From Schizophyllum amplum (Eukaryota > Basidiomycota > Agaricomycetes > Agaricales > Schizophyllaceae), in the NCBI GenBank assembly GCA_007026445.1, contig VDMD01000078.1:1-64000 (forward strand): a stretch of 64,000 nt of DNA, written 5' to 3'. Positions 10,395 to 21,385 of this stretch are shown piece after piece. Position 1 is the first letter of the stretch, and each line of letters opens with the position of its first letter. Position numbers and translations under genes: made by a program. Below the pieces are notes generated by a model that saw only the letters and a list, made by a program, of their open reading frames with translations, was not told where the DNA came from and did no database searches.

Positions 10395-12109
10395 CTAACA
10401 GCCCGCGATCTTAACTTCGACATCCTTCAACGCTGGCACTGTCCATGTCCCATACACACGCGCCTGCCGACGCGAGAGCAGCATCTTCTTCAGTGAATCT
10501 CTCCATAACTCTCCACGTTTGACGAGTCTAAGCCTGATTGCCGTCAGAGAAGGAAGCAACGGCCTGCTGAGGGCATGCCCCTGCTCTACAGCCCGGTCTC
10601 CGGACGCAGGACCGTCTGTGAGCGGCGGACCAGTGGGGGTGTGCATATCGAGGCACGTCATGCGCGCAAGCCCGTCTTCTTTCAGCAGCCATAATGAAAG
10701 GGCGTGCTCCTCGAGGTGGAACTCGCGCAGGCCATCCATACGCTCCATGCAGGATAGAAAGGTCGCCGTGCTCTCCAGATCGATTTTGTCCAAGGTCAGC
10801 TTGCGGATCTGACCAGACCGGACTATGAACGCAAGGAGAGCGGGGAAAGGATCCGTCCTAACAGTAATGCGCAGAGCCACTTCGTCCAGGCGAGGCGCAG
10901 TGATGTTCGTTATGATCCGGTGTGCGGTCACCCCGAGGTCGAGGACTCGGAGCATGGGAAGATCGACGGAGTCGCCGCTCCCAGCAAGTACGAGCCTGGC
11001 GTTGAGGACGATCCAGGCGTTGAGGACGAGTCTTGTAAGGGATGTATTGCAATGACGTAGAGCGGCGAGAATTCCTGGCGCTGCGACGCGCATGCTCGGC
11101 AGGACAATGGAGAGTTGCACGAGGGAGTGCAGCGGGGGGAGCGCGAAAACGGGCAGAGGATGATCGGCCTCTCCGCCATCGTAATCGACGCAGGCGCGTC
11201 AGGTTTGAGGCCCCGGACAAGAAGTCAAGCATCCGCGCAGGCGGGTCCTTTGCCAAGCGGGAGATGGGCCACGAGTATCGCCTCTTCCAGCCGGGGCATA
11301 TCAATGACGGGCAGCGCTGCATATAGGTACCCAGACGCGTACAGCGAGAGCGATCCCCACCGCGCAGAGTGAGGCTTCATCTGCATCAGCAGCTGCGCCA
11401 GAAGCTTGTCCTGCAGCGGCGCGTGGAGTATGGATAGCGGCAGCGTGGTGTATGGATAACGGCAGCATACCGGACAAGCTCGCAAGGGCGGGATCGATGG
11501 CGCGCGTCAATGGCGAGAGTTCCCGCATGCTGAAGTGAGTCCACAGCTGGGGTGTACCATGTGCGACGGCAGCATACACGCGCGACCGTGCACTTCACGA
11601 GACCGATGCGGTCCGGGGGGTTGTACATCCCGGCGAAGCAGACGAAGATGTAGGAAAGGAGCTCTCGTGGGAGGCGTCGGACCGGTGCGGCGAGAGACCG
11701 GTGAAGCGCGAGCTGACGCCAGATCTGTCGACGGAGCGCAGATAGATCCTTGTCGAGGGCGACGAGCGCGTCGTCGTTACTGGCGGGGATGCGGCCCTTC
11801 GCGTCGCTGATGCTCCGCGACTTGCGCACTGAGCTCGCGGGACATGTGCGCAATGGCCGCCTGATCCGCGAAGTCGGGGACGAAGCTCCTGCGGTAGAGG
11901 TCCAGATTCGCAAACAACGCGGCGCGCTTGAGGACCAAGGACGCATGGTGGAGGACCGATGATGCGTGCGCCACAACTTCATCAGAATGCATGTCCGAGT
12001 CGGAGGTGCTAATAGATGGTGCACATATCGAGCGAGACGCTGTGCTGTTGGTCGCCAACGCATAGTGATCGCAAATATGAGTCTGACAAGGGTCAATGAA
12101 ATCAGACAT
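10395..12109 (-). pseudogene. F-box / LRR-like gene, broken by several frameshifts
   Basis: Read on the minus strand, pieces in three frames line up as one typical Agaricomycete F-box protein: an N-terminal part from ATG 12109 (LYRRSFVPDF), a helical stretch LDKDLSALRRQ, the F-box core VRRLPRELLSYIFVCFAG (about 11590-11690), GTPQLWTHFSMREL (about 11540), PHSARWGSLSLYASG (about 11350), LDFLSGASNLTRL (about 11190), and a leucine-rich C-terminal half ending at 10395. F-box proteins link substrates to SCF ubiquitin ligases. Frame changes fall near 11820, 11560 (consistent with a missing dinucleotide), 11443 (a 22-bp tandem duplication), 11215 and 11130. No intron pattern explains these, so it is called a pseudogene; assembly errors could account for some but not for the 22-bp duplication. 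Confidence 0.72.
11421..11464. repeat. 22-bp tandem duplication that breaks the F-box frame
   Basis: Two copies of a 22-bp unit (GCGTGGAGTATGGATAGCGG plus CA) stand side by side with two mismatches. Skipping one copy joins ...SGMLPLSI to LHAPLQDKLLAQ in a single frame on the minus strand. Confidence 0.9.
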
Positions 12110-12424
12110 ACCCGGGAGGCTGAGGCTATGAGACGTAGCTCACCTGATGATAGTCGTCCATTTTGGTGTACCGAGGCTTGAGCCGGATACGAGAGAAGCA
12201 CAGCCGACGGGTTGTCTGTTGAAGCCTGCCGCGATGATGATGGCGAGACTCGAGAAAGACCGGTCGGTGTTTAGCCGCCCTGAAAAAAAAGAGACACGCG
12301 CCTATATTCGCACCGGACTTCCGATCCTTGAACATTGCCGCATTATCGCCCGGCGCCACGTTGGACATCAGCATACTCGAGGACGGGCTGTTGAAGTTGC
12401 GACCGAGCGGGAATTCGTAGGCGG

Positions 12425-13830
12425 GCGCTAGGAGTCGAAGACGGGCCTGAAGTCGTAGGCGGGCGTTAGGTCGAAGACGAACTTGAAGTCGAAGACGGGC
12501 CTGAAGTCGTAGACGATCTGAAGTTGAAGACGGGCCCGAAGTCTGGCAAAGACGGGCACGAAGTCGAAGACGACCAGCTTCAAGTCGAAGACGACCAGCT
12601 TTAAGTCGAAGACGACCAGCTTTAAGTCGAAGACGACCAGCTTTAAGTCGAAGACGAACTTGAAGTCGAAGACAATCTGAGGTCGAAGATGATCTGAAGT
12701 TGAAGACGGCCCCGAAGTCTGGAGACTGGCAAAGACGGGCCCAAGGTCAAAGACGGGCACGAAGTCGAAGACGACCCTGAGGTCGAAGTCGTGGATGAGC
12801 TATTGAAGTCGTGACCAAGCGGGGAATTCGTAGACGGGCGTGAAGTCGTATCGCGCGTGAAGAGTCGCCGACGGGCTTTTGAGGTCGAATATGGCCGTAA
12901 TGTCGCCGACGAGCTGAAAGCAGAGGACGCGCCTGCAGTCGAAGACCGGCACGAAGTCGAAGACAACCGCGAAGTCGAGGACAGGTGAGAAGTCGCCCAC
13001 GAGCTGAAAGTCAAAGACGACCAGCTCGAAGTCGTACACAGCCTGTCGTAGAGGACGGGCGTGAAGTAGAAGACGGGCTCTTGAAGTCAGAGGACGACCA
13101 GCTTGAAGTCGAAGACGGCATGGACGTGGAAGACGGCATGGACGTCGAAGACGGCTTGAAGGGTTGAAGTCGAGGACGAAAAGAGGCCAAGCAAGAAGTC
13201 GAGGACAGGCGAGAAGTCGCCCACGAGCTGAAAGTCAAAGACGACCAGCTCGAAGTCGTAGACAGCCTGTCGTAGAGGACGGGCGTGTAATAGAAGACGG
13301 GCTCTTGAAGTCAGAGGACGACCAGCTTGAAGTCAAAGACGGCATGGACGTCGAAGACGGGCTTGAAGGGTTGAAGTCGAGGACGAGCTGAAAAAGAGGC
13401 CAAGCAAGAAGTCAAGGGCGGGTGTGAAGCCGGAAACGAGCTGAAAGCAGAGGACGGGCATAAAGTCGAAGACGGCCGCGATGTCGAAGACAACCGCGAC
13501 GTCGAAGACGAACTTGAAGTCGAGGACGGGCTCGAAGTCGAGGACGCCTGCGAAGTCGATTACGGGCGTGAAGTCGAAGACGGGCACAGGACGGGCTCCT
13601 GAAGTCGAGCATGGCTTGGATGTCGAAGACTGGCTGACAATCGCCAACGGGCATAAATTCGTAAGTGAACGTGAAGGCGACAACGAGGTCGAAGTCGAAG
13701 ACGATATGAAGTAGAAGATGGCCGTGAAGTCGTGATGACGTCGGGGACGAGCCTGAAGCTGTAGATGGGCCTGTGGACGGACGAGACGTCGAGTGTAAGC
13801 AAGCCTGAAGTCAAATACGGGCGGATCGTC
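12425..13830. repeat. degenerate minisatellite tract based on GTCGAAGACGGGC
   Basis: About 1.4 kb is built from variants of GAAGTCGAAGACGGGC and GTCGAAGACGACCAGCTT. A higher-order copy is visible: about 13000-13180 is repeated at about 13210-13390 (AGCTCGAAGTCGTA... through GAAGGGTTGAAGTCGAGGAC). The repeat lacks stops in several frames, giving open frames on both strands (VEDG- or SSTS-type low-complexity peptides). No gene is called. Confidence 0.85.
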
Positions 13831-15072
13831 AGAATCGGCCCGACGCAAGGTCGGGCGTGAACGGTGGTATGAGATCGAAGTCGAAGGGGGGCGCAGGCTG
13901 GGAGTCGAACACGATGGGAATGGATGGAGGCGACCGGCGTGGTCTTGGAGTCGACCACAATGGGCATGCTGATGAGCATGGCATGACGCCGGGTAGTGTA
14001 AGCCGCGACCAGCGCTCGAGGCCTATGCGCGAGACGTGAGGCGCCGTTCTGCAAGACGCCCGCGATCGGGCCGCTACGATGTCCCGCTCGCCGAGTTGAC
14101 GGATATCGTGCTCGAGTTGAGCGGCCGGATGTCTTGCTCGAGTTGTGCTCGAGTTGACGAACGCCATGGACGCAGGCTGAACCCAATGGTCTTGAGATCT
14201 TGACGGGGGCGCGGTGGTGACGAATATTGTGCACTCTGCTGACTGAAGGCGGTATTGTGATCGACGGGCGCGCTGTCGGACATCTCGCGCGTCGGATGGG
14301 TCCCTTCGGGAGCCTGTTATTGTGTATGAGTGAAGGGCGTAAAACTGCGGAGTCCATGGAGATTTAAGAGGAGCCAATGCTGGCATGCCGTGGAAGGGAC
14401 ATGGTGGTCGAAACCTAAGGAGCGATGCTGTCCAAGCGCTTTGACGATCATTATTCAATCGACAACCCACATGATCGAGACCGTTTGTAGTAGTAGTATC
14501 GCACGTACTTAGACGAGCAGATTGCATGCCGTTGAAGGACTCGGACTGGAGCGAGAGCAAAGATTATCGAAGCGCATACGATTACAGACACATGTATCAC
14601 TGTACTAGGTATCGGTAGTAAGGATAGACATAGTCGAGAGGCCTGTAGAAAGCAGTCGAGAGGCCTGTGCTTGAACATGATACAAAAGGAGTCGAGCATA
14701 TGCAAGAATGTGTGACGTGTGTAACTTATGTGGGTGGAAGGTAAGGGGCAACAACACTAGTCAAATCCAAATCAGAGAAAACAAATCAGAGATTCCAAAT
14801 CAGAGTCCGTCCGTCCGTGCCCAAGATGTTCTCGGGTGTCTACATAACATGACGACGGGACGCCCGGGGGTGGTGGCCTGCGTGACGCGACGCCTGGCCG
14901 ATGCGACGTCTCGTCGTCCTCCATCTCCTACTCATCGTCGTACACGAGCGCGTCGAGCGCTTCACCCACGGGGAATAACCTAGATAATCGCGCCTAACAC
15001 CGTCCTAATCCTCGTCGTCGCTGTCCTCGTCGTCCCAATCATGATCCTCATCGTCACAAACCCTCCTCGTCG
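13831..15072. other. intergenic region; 3' flank of hydrolase copy 1
   Basis: 13831-14460 holds no supported gene; short GCTCGAGTTGA repeats lie at about 14090-14160. From about 14500 the sequence resembles 26745-27226 (shared words such as ACGAGCA.ATTGCATG and AACATGATAC), so it is the downstream flank of the segmental duplication that carries the hydrolase genes. A short conserved end, FPVGEALDAL..DD and a stop (14930-14985, minus), is matched at 27178-27230 and may be an extra last exon or an older C-terminus. Confidence 0.5.
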
Positions 15073-15307
15073 CTAATACACCATCGCCACCTTGCCATCG
15101 CTAGTATGCCTGCTCGTCATCGACATGCCGTCGGAGTCCTCGCTGTCGCTGAGGTTGAGCGACGAGACGCACTCGGCGAGGCGGGCGTCGAACGGTGTTT
15201 CGCGCCGGGCGTCGAAGGGTGGTTCGCGCCGGGCGCTGTCGAACGGCGGTAAAGGTTGCGACAGCGGTGGTAAGGGTGGCACCGAGTGCGATGCGATGAA
15301 GTTATAG
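15073..15307 (-). pseudogene. C-terminal tail of hydrolase copy 1, cut off by the Ngaro insertion
   Basis: On the minus strand this frame reads YNFIASHSVPPLPPL ... LAECVSSLNLSDSEDSDGM and ends at a stop at 15073-15075. Copy 2 has the matching tail in its exon 7 (YQFVASHS ... LAECVSSQNLSDDEDSDG). In copy 1 it is separated from the rest of exon 7 (21576-21590) by the 6.3-kb retroelement. The minus strand of repeat A1 is open in the same frame back to an ATG at 15510, so a short A1-tail fusion is possible but unsupported. Confidence 0.85.
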
Positions 15308-15479
15308 GAACGCTCGCGGGGGAGGCACGGAGGAGCAGACGTGACGTTTCGTGACGAAGAGAAGCGGGAAGGAGACAGCACGTGACGGCGTCTCGGCTTG
15401 TTTCCTCCCTCGACGCTTGTGCGGATAGCTAGCGTTAGCTCGACCTCTCCGTCCATCGCTATACACGCTCTCTCAGCTC
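15308..15479 (+). repeat. Ngaro split direct repeat A1
   Basis: 172 bp beginning GAACGCTCGCGGGGGAGGCA, repeated at 21145-21316 (A2). It is preceded by ATAG at 15304-15307. It probably holds the promoter, because the Gag ATG follows 31 bases after its end. Confidence 0.93.
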
Positions 15480-15510
15480 TTCTACAAAACCTCTTTCCTT
15501 CTCTTCTCAC

Positions 15511-17887
15511 ATGTCAGAAACTCTGCAGTCGGGGACGGAAGCTTCCGATCCCGGTCGCGCACCCTGCACAGAGGCAGGTCGAGGACCAACTCGCGCTTCT
15601 ACACGAGTCACGAAGTCCGTGGAGCGCGGCCCGTCTGTGCTCACGGCGGCGGCAAAGAAGTCGCGCGCGCCTTCAATGGCGGCCCCCGCCAAATCACGGA
15701 AGGCAAAGGGGAAGGAACGGGCCCGCATTCCGGACGACATCCTCACTGCGCCTGGCGAAATCGATTCTGTGGAGGGCGCTGCAATCGACACCGGCTTGCC
15801 CACCGTCCCCGCCCTTCTCCCATCGGCTCTTCCCCCTGCTACTCCCGTCGCCGTGGATTCATCACCTGCACCGCGATCGCGTATCCTCGCGCTACTTGAA
15901 CACAACAGCACCATGCCCATCGACGCGCCACCAAAGAAGATGAGCGTGGGCGGCGTGTACGTCACTGATTCCCCAAACTCCGACTCCGATCCCGAGGGCA
16001 TCGACGACGGTCGGTGGATAGACGAACCGATCTCTCCGAGACCGACGAACGCACCTGCCCGCCAAGTCGCCTTTGTCGGTAACGGCCCAGAAGGTGCAGG
16101 TCCATCACGAACAAGGCAGCTTTCCAGTCGAGGCGAGGTCTCTCCAAAGCCAAAACGCGCCCGTGTTGACGATCTCGCTTCGACTCCTGCGCTGTACACG
16201 GACGGCGACCTCGAGGCGGCGGTGATGGATGCCCGCCAGGAGACAGAGTCGATCTGGGCGGAAGCCGCAGATGAGGCAATGCGGGCCTTGCGGGACGCGC
16301 AGGCCATGACCGTTTCACTGGAGCTTCAAGTCCAAAAGCTTCTCGCATCAGGTGAGCATTTCCTGATTATCTCTGGGGTTTCCCCATGCCGGGAATGGTG
16401 TATGTGTGCGCGAATGCACGCATACATGCACCAGAAACATGGTTATTCTGGGTTTGGAGGTGCATATATGCGCCTCCAAATGTCTGGATGCCTATTCGGT
16501 TTCGGTTGCGAGTGCTAGGGTCCAGCCGGCTGGCTGTTTCCCTCACTCTTCCCAGTGCGCGCTGGCTAGCGCTATCGCACAACACCTTGGGCGCGCTGGC
16601 TAGCGCTTCTCGCCCCCCCCCTGTCTCACGCGCACTGGCTAGTGCTAACGCGTTCTCCTAGGTGTACCCTCGTCTGCGACTCAGGCTCCTCCAAGCTGGG
16701 CAGCTGGAACCTCGTCAGCCACGCCCCGGAACGTTGGCCGTGCGCCCGCTCCCGTGACTGCGCGGGATGTACGCACTCAGGGAACATCAGACTGGTCCGG
16801 TGTGGCTGCTTTTCGCCGCCCATTCGCGGCGGTGGCGGCCGTCGCTCCTGCCCCTGCTACTCGTCGTATTCTCGCGGCGTCTGCCATGGAGGTCAAGCAT
16901 ACCATCGACCCCCAGCAGGTCGTCTTCCCCGAGCTCGTAGTCTCCTCGTACAACGCGAGCTACAGTCATTACCTGCCTTTGGACATCTTCGAGCCTGCCG
17001 CTCTTCGTGAGGCAGAGGTCGAGGCTGTGCATACCCTCGACAACCAGCTCACTGTCGACAAGGATGGTGTTCTTCGGCCTTCACGTACTCGCAAGGTCGA
17101 TTACTCCCAGGAGTACACGCTGCCCATGACGAAATGGTTGGCTGCCTTCCCATACATGTGCCTCGCGTTCTCCCTGCATCTCCGGGCTTTCCCTGAGGCT
17201 CAGCCGGGGGATGCGCATGCACAGGCTTTTGCAGCAGACCTTGCCACGCATTTCCAGCGCATCGCCTCTCGTGACGACTTCGAGTCCCGGTTCCCCCTAT
17301 ACCGCGAGTACTCGGCCCGGGTGTTGCGTCTCCACCATGCGGACCCCGTCTCGACAACGCCCGCGGAGTGGCACGAGTCGCTCTTTGCATCCATCTGCCG
17401 GAAGCATGACGATGCCCATCGTGCCGTTGCAAATGCTCGCTGGACGTCGCTTGAGGCGAGGTTGGCGGACATTCGCACCTCGGCGAGTCTGCGCCTGCGG
17501 GGGCCTGCACCCGGTGGGCCGTCCTCCTCTCGGGACTCAGCTCCCACCGTTCCGCGCGGAATGGGCGCGTTTGTCGCTGCTGTCATCTTCTGCATGTACT
17601 GCGGGCGGTCGTCTCATCGTTTCTCGTCCTGCACGGACGCGGGGTGCTACCTCAAGCGGAGCGCCACCGGTCACTGGGCGGATGGTGCCAACCGTCGTTT
17701 CTGCCAGCAGTACAACGGACCAGCTGGATGTCGTCGAGGGCGAGGCGGCCATTGCCAGTATGTGCACGCCTGCTCCCTGTGTGGCGACGCTGCCCACGGT
17801 GCCCAAGCCTGCAGCAAGGTCCAAAACGATGGTCCTTCCCCACCCGGGCGCGCCCCTCCTGCGACGAGCGCCGGCGGACGCGCGTGA
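15511..17887 (+). CDS. Ngaro Gag-like protein (two exons)
   Basis: Exons 15511-16351 and 16662-17887 join in phase (…LLASG / VPSSATQ…) into about 688 residues. The N-terminal part is rich in Ser, Pro, Ala and Lys with a short helical stretch near residues 235-280. The C-terminal part, from VKHTIDPQQVVFP onward, is the conserved Gag core, followed by a Cys/His region: CMYCGRSSHRFSSC (C-x2-C-x3-H-x5-C), FCQQYNGPAGC and CSLCGDAAHGAQAC, likely zinc-binding and RNA-packaging. The 310-bp intron has GTGAGC and CTAG ends and contains GCTGGCTAGCGCT repeats. Reading on without splicing stops at 16518. The start ATG is the first after A1. The end overlaps the RT frame by about 60 bases. Confidence 0.8.
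16352..16661 (+). other. intron inside Ngaro gag
   Basis: GTGAGCATTT donor and TTCTCCTAG acceptor. Splicing joins two conserved reading frames. The intron holds an inverted GGAGG...CCTCC patch near 16457-16479 and three GCGC(T/A)GGCTAG(C/T)GCT units at 16558-16646. Confidence 0.75.
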
Positions 17888-19640
17888 GCGTCTGCTGCGC
17901 ATAGCTACCCCCTTCAAGGCTGCAGAGTGGCGAGCGGCGCTTGAGGAGGCGGGTGGCCTGACTGAGTTCGGCGATATCCCCATCAACATTGCATCCGGTT
18001 TCCCTCTCGGCCTCGAACATGTTACTATTGCACGCACACACATCCAGCGAAATCATTTCTCCTCCGAGTCCGACAGGGCATTTGTGGTCTCAAAGTACGC
18101 CGAGGAAATTGCGCTAGGCCGAATGTCCAAGGGTTACGACCCTGCGACGTTGGAAAAGCTCATCGGACCCTTCCGTACCGTCCCTCTCGGCGTGGCCGAG
18201 ACTCGGCCGGGCAAGCAGCGCGTCATTGTTGACCACTCATTCCCGCGAAACCCTACTCTGGATACCCCCATCACCACTCCGTGCGCTGTGGACCCCGCGC
18301 TCGTATCCAACAACGCTATCATCGACACCTCCCAATTTCTGTGCGCATGGGGTAGCTTCTCGGAGTGCTACCTCCTTGTTGCCGATGCACCTGCCGGTAC
18401 AGAGGCTGCGGTGTTTGACGTCGAGTCCGCTTTCCGCAATGTCCCCACTCATCCTGCCTCCCGTAATTTCACCTGCTATTCTGTTGCGGATGGGCTTGTC
18501 AACGTCGACTTCTGTGGTAACTTTGGTGCATCGTCCATGCCGGGCATCTGGGGCCACATCGCGGATGCTATGGCGTTGATTCTCCGTCACCACGGTGTTG
18601 ATGCTCTCATCAAATGGGTGGATGACTTCGTCTTCTTCCGGTCCGTGTTGCTTGTTTCCTTGCCATTGCCTGCCCCGCTCACTGTGCTTAGGTATCCGGT
18701 CGGTGGCAGCTCCCCGCTGAGCTTTGTGTACCACTACGACGCGTCCCTGGTCTGGGCCGTTGCGGATCGGTTGGGTTGGCCTTGGGCACCCGCGAAGTTC
18801 ATGGATTTTGCCAGCTCCTTCCGCTACATCGGTTTCGACTGGGACATTGGTCGTCGCCGGGTATCCTTGCCAATCGAGAAGAAGGCGAAGTACCTGGGTC
18901 GTCTGGCGTCTTGGGTGTCTGGGGCTACCATCTCGCTGCTCGATGCTGAGAAGGTCATTGGGACCCTCAACCACGTCACGCTTGTGGCACCGCATGGGCG
19001 TGCGTACATGCCTGGCCTATACGGTTTCAGGGCAGCATTTGGGGCGCGCGCTAGTCCATTCACTCGGCACCGCCTCACAGCTTCGGCTGTCGAGTGCGTC
19101 ATCTGGTGGCGGGCGCTGCTCTTGCGCGACGATGTGGGCATCGACATTGTCCGGCCACCGGCGCCTACACCGGATGTCCTGTATGTTGACGCGTCGACTG
19201 GTTGGGGTATCGGTCTCGTGCTCAACGGACGCTGGCTCGCCTGGGAGTTCAAGGCCGGATGGAAGTCCGATGGGCGGGACATTGGTTGGGCGGAGATGGT
19301 GGCGGTGGAGCTTGCCACCCGGACGCTAGCTGCGGGCGGTTGGCAGGGCAAGCATGTCATCCTCCACTCCGACAACCAGGGGGTTGTGGGTGCGCTTGCC
19401 GCTGGGCGCTCGCGCGGGACGCAGCAGAATCAGATTCTTCGACGCATTGTGGACCTATTCCACAGCTCGGGGATCTGGGTCACTACGAAGTGGGTGCCGA
19501 CGAAGGAGAACCCTGCAGATGCTCCGTCTCGAGGCGCCTTCGCGTCGCGCGAATCTCTACTTACCCATCCCCCCGCAATACCGCGTCACCTTCTTCCTTA
19601 CATACATCCTCATGTTGCGCGCTGCGATCCCCGTCTATAG
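17829..19640 (+). CDS. Ngaro reverse transcriptase - RNase H
   Basis: About 600 residues in the +1 frame relative to gag. The frame is open further upstream, so the start at ATG 17829 is a guess; a ribosomal frameshift or reinitiation at the gag end is equally possible. RT motifs include GFPLG, RVIVDHSFPRN, AVFDVESAFRNVP (first catalytic Asp), GASSMPGIWG and IKWVDDFVFFR (VDD catalytic pair), then RYIGFDWD. RNase H follows: LYVDASTGWG, WAEMVAVEL, LHSDNQGVVGAL and NPADAPSRG supply the acidic residues. A 51-bp insert at 18641-18691 (GTCCGT...GCTTAG) lies between FFR and YPVGG; it reads through in frame but looks like an intron, because removing it restores the usual RT spacing. Ngaro elements carry this RT-RH order before the recombinase. 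Confidence 0.88.
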   Translation: MVLPHPGAPLLRRAPADARERLLRIATPFKAAEWRAALEEAGGLTEFGDIPINIASGFPLGLEHVTIARTHIQRNHFSSESDRAFVVSKYAEEIALGRMSKGYDPATLEKLIGPFRTVPLGVAETRPGKQRVIVDHSFPRNPTLDTPITTPCAVDPALVSNNAIIDTSQFLCAWGSFSECYLLVADAPAGTEAAVFDVESAFRNVPTHPASRNFTCYSVADGLVNVDFCGNFGASSMPGIWGHIADAMALILRHHGVDALIKWVDDFVFFRSVLLVSLPLPAPLTVLRYPVGGSSPLSFVYHYDASLVWAVADRLGWPWAPAKFMDFASSFRYIGFDWDIGRRRVSLPIEKKAKYLGRLASWVSGATISLLDAEKVIGTLNHVTLVAPHGRAYMPGLYGFRAAFGARASPFTRHRLTASAVECVIWWRALLLRDDVGIDIVRPPAPTPDVLYVDASTGWGIGLVLNGRWLAWEFKAGWKSDGRDIGWAEMVAVELATRTLAAGGWQGKHVILHSDNQGVVGALAAGRSRGTQQNQILRRIVDLFHSSGIWVTTKWVPTKENPADAPSRGAFASRESLLTHPPAIPRHLLPYIHPHVARCDPRL

Positions 19641-19740
19641 TTTTCAATCGTACACTGTTGGCTTTGTTCGCGTGTGACAGACGTCGCTCATGTTGTGTGA
19701 CTGATTCTCGGGTTTCGCTGTCGCTGCGTCACCTCTTACC

Positions 19741-20897
19741 ATGACTCGATATTCTGAAGATGCATTCCCTCGCCGCGCGCGTCGCCTTCATCCGCTTGCA
19801 AATCAACGCGAGGCTGCTGGGCAGCTGCCTGCTGCGATTGCGGAGGCGGTCAGACGGCATATGCCCGACGCTTGGGCAGCATCGACACGGGCGCGTCATC
19901 CTGGTCAGCGTGAAGCCTTCCTCGGCTACTGCGAGATGGAAGGTGTCAGGGAGGACATGCGTCTCCCAGCGGTGCGTGGTCTATGAATCACGACCTGCAG
20001 CTTGCTGACTTACTGCAGTCTGAGATGTTGCTGTGCGGGTACGTCGCTTACCTTTCTGGATCCATGTCCGGCAAGGCGGTTCGCGACAAAGTCAACGGCG
20101 TCAAGGCGTGGCATCTCCTGTTGAACGCAACATGGAAAGGCGGGGAGATGCTCGAGCTCGCGCTGCGTGGTGCCCAGAACAACACGCCCGCGAGCAGCAG
20201 GCAGAAGAAGCGACCCCCGATCACGCTCGAGATGCTCTGCATGCTGGTGGCGAAGCTGCGTCGCGACGCTATGGACGCCGCTATCTTCTACGCGGCCTGT
20301 ACAGCCTTCTACGGCCAGCTGCGTCTGGGCGAGCTGCTCCCGGCGTCGGTCAAGATTGAGCGCTTCGACAACTCCCGAAATCCGTGCGGCAGGGACATCG
20401 AAGTCCTCAATCACCATGGCTCGTATGCTCTTCATCTGCCCTACACCAAGGTCGCAAAGGGTGTGGGAGAAGAAGCGGTGCTCACGGCTCAGGACGGTCT
20501 CATATGCCCGGTGCGCGCGCTCCTCCAGCACCTCAAACTCAACGCAATCGGCAAGGACACACCTCTGGCGAGCTATATTCGCGGAGACGGTGTACGCGTT
20601 GCTCTCACTTCAAATGTACTCCTCCGTCGTTGCAACGAGGTCTGGGCAGCTGAGGGATTGCCCCGCTATACGGGTCACTCCTTCCGAATCGGCGGTACTA
20701 CTCACCTCCTGCTCTGTGGCATCAACCCGGACGTCGTGCGCGCAGCAGGGCGATGGTCATCAAGCTCGTTTCTACGCTACTGGAGGGCGGTCCCCATGCT
20801 GGCCACGTTGCACATAGAACGACGCTGCGGGAAACTAAGGCGGCAGGATGTTCGTGCACGGAAGAAGCTGAGGAAGCTTGCTCGCCCCCAGGCTTGA
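19741..20897 (+). CDS. Ngaro tyrosine recombinase (two exons)
   Basis: Exons 19741-19971 and 20019-20897 give about 369 residues. Splicing out 47 bases (GTGCGT...CTGCAG) joins EDMRLPA to SEMLLCGYVAYLSGSMSG, which restores the usual N-terminal core-binding domain of this family; without it exon 1 stops at 19986. The catalytic domain shows the first Arg in AFYGQLRLGELLP, the H-x-x-R pair in YTGHSFRIGGTTHLLL and the nucleophile Tyr in SSSSFLRYWR. The enzyme should integrate a circular cDNA at a short target match, which fits the ATAG shared by both ends. It lies about 100 bp after the RT stop, in the same direction, and ends about 60 bp before B1. Confidence 0.9.
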
Positions 20898-20954
20898 GCT
20901 CTGCTCATGTGGGGCCGTCGTCGTGCCTTCGCCGCGCCTGGCGGCTTCTCTGGC

Positions 20955-21144
20955 TGGGTTTTCGAAGCCCCGACTTGGCAACCCCCTTGGTGGGCCTTAG
21001 GATCATCGCCGGCGAGACGGCGGTGTGGCCTTCGGCCTCCATGCCCCACTATGTGTTAGACGTAGTCATACTCAGTATATACTATCATATGCGATACCTG
21101 ATTCATCTGGTCGTGCGAGAGCTGCCGCACGAGTCTCGAAATAG
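20955..21144 (+). repeat. Ngaro split direct repeat B1
   Basis: 190 bp starting TGGGTTTTCGAAGCCCCGAC and ending CTCGAAATAG, repeated at 21386-21575. It joins A2 directly. Confidence 0.93.
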
Positions 21145-21316
21145 GAACGCTCGCGGGGGAGGCACGGAGGAGCAGACGTGACGTTTCGTGACGAAGAGAA
21201 GCGGGAAGGAGACAGCACGTGACGGCGTCTCGGCTTGTTTCCTCCCTCGACGCTTGTGCGGATAGCTAGCGTTAGCTCGACCTCTCCGTCCATCGCTATA
21301 CACGCTCTCTCAGCTC
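21145..21316 (+). repeat. Ngaro split direct repeat A2
   Basis: 172-bp copy of A1. After it comes a unique 69-bp spacer (21317-21385) before B2. Confidence 0.93.
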
Positions 21317-21385
21317 CCACCCACCCACTCCTTTTCTGTTATTGAACTTTTTATGTCCAGTTGGCCGGTCTAACAGCCTGGTCGG

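Noticed and set aside
12425..14357. Open frames of 100-265 codons on both strands as genes
   Set aside because: They arise from the GTCGAAGAC repeat lacking stops or from short GC-rich frames, with no domain, splice chain or paralogue support.
15308..21316. A1 and A2 read as a pair of LTRs
   Set aside because: A2 is internal to a second direct-repeat pair (B1, B2), there are no TG...CA ends or 5-bp target duplications, and the element encodes a tyrosine recombinase instead of an integrase.
21072..21320. Minus-strand open frame in A2/B1 as a gene
   Set aside because: It lies entirely within the Ngaro repeats and is the same frame seen in A1; it has no domain.
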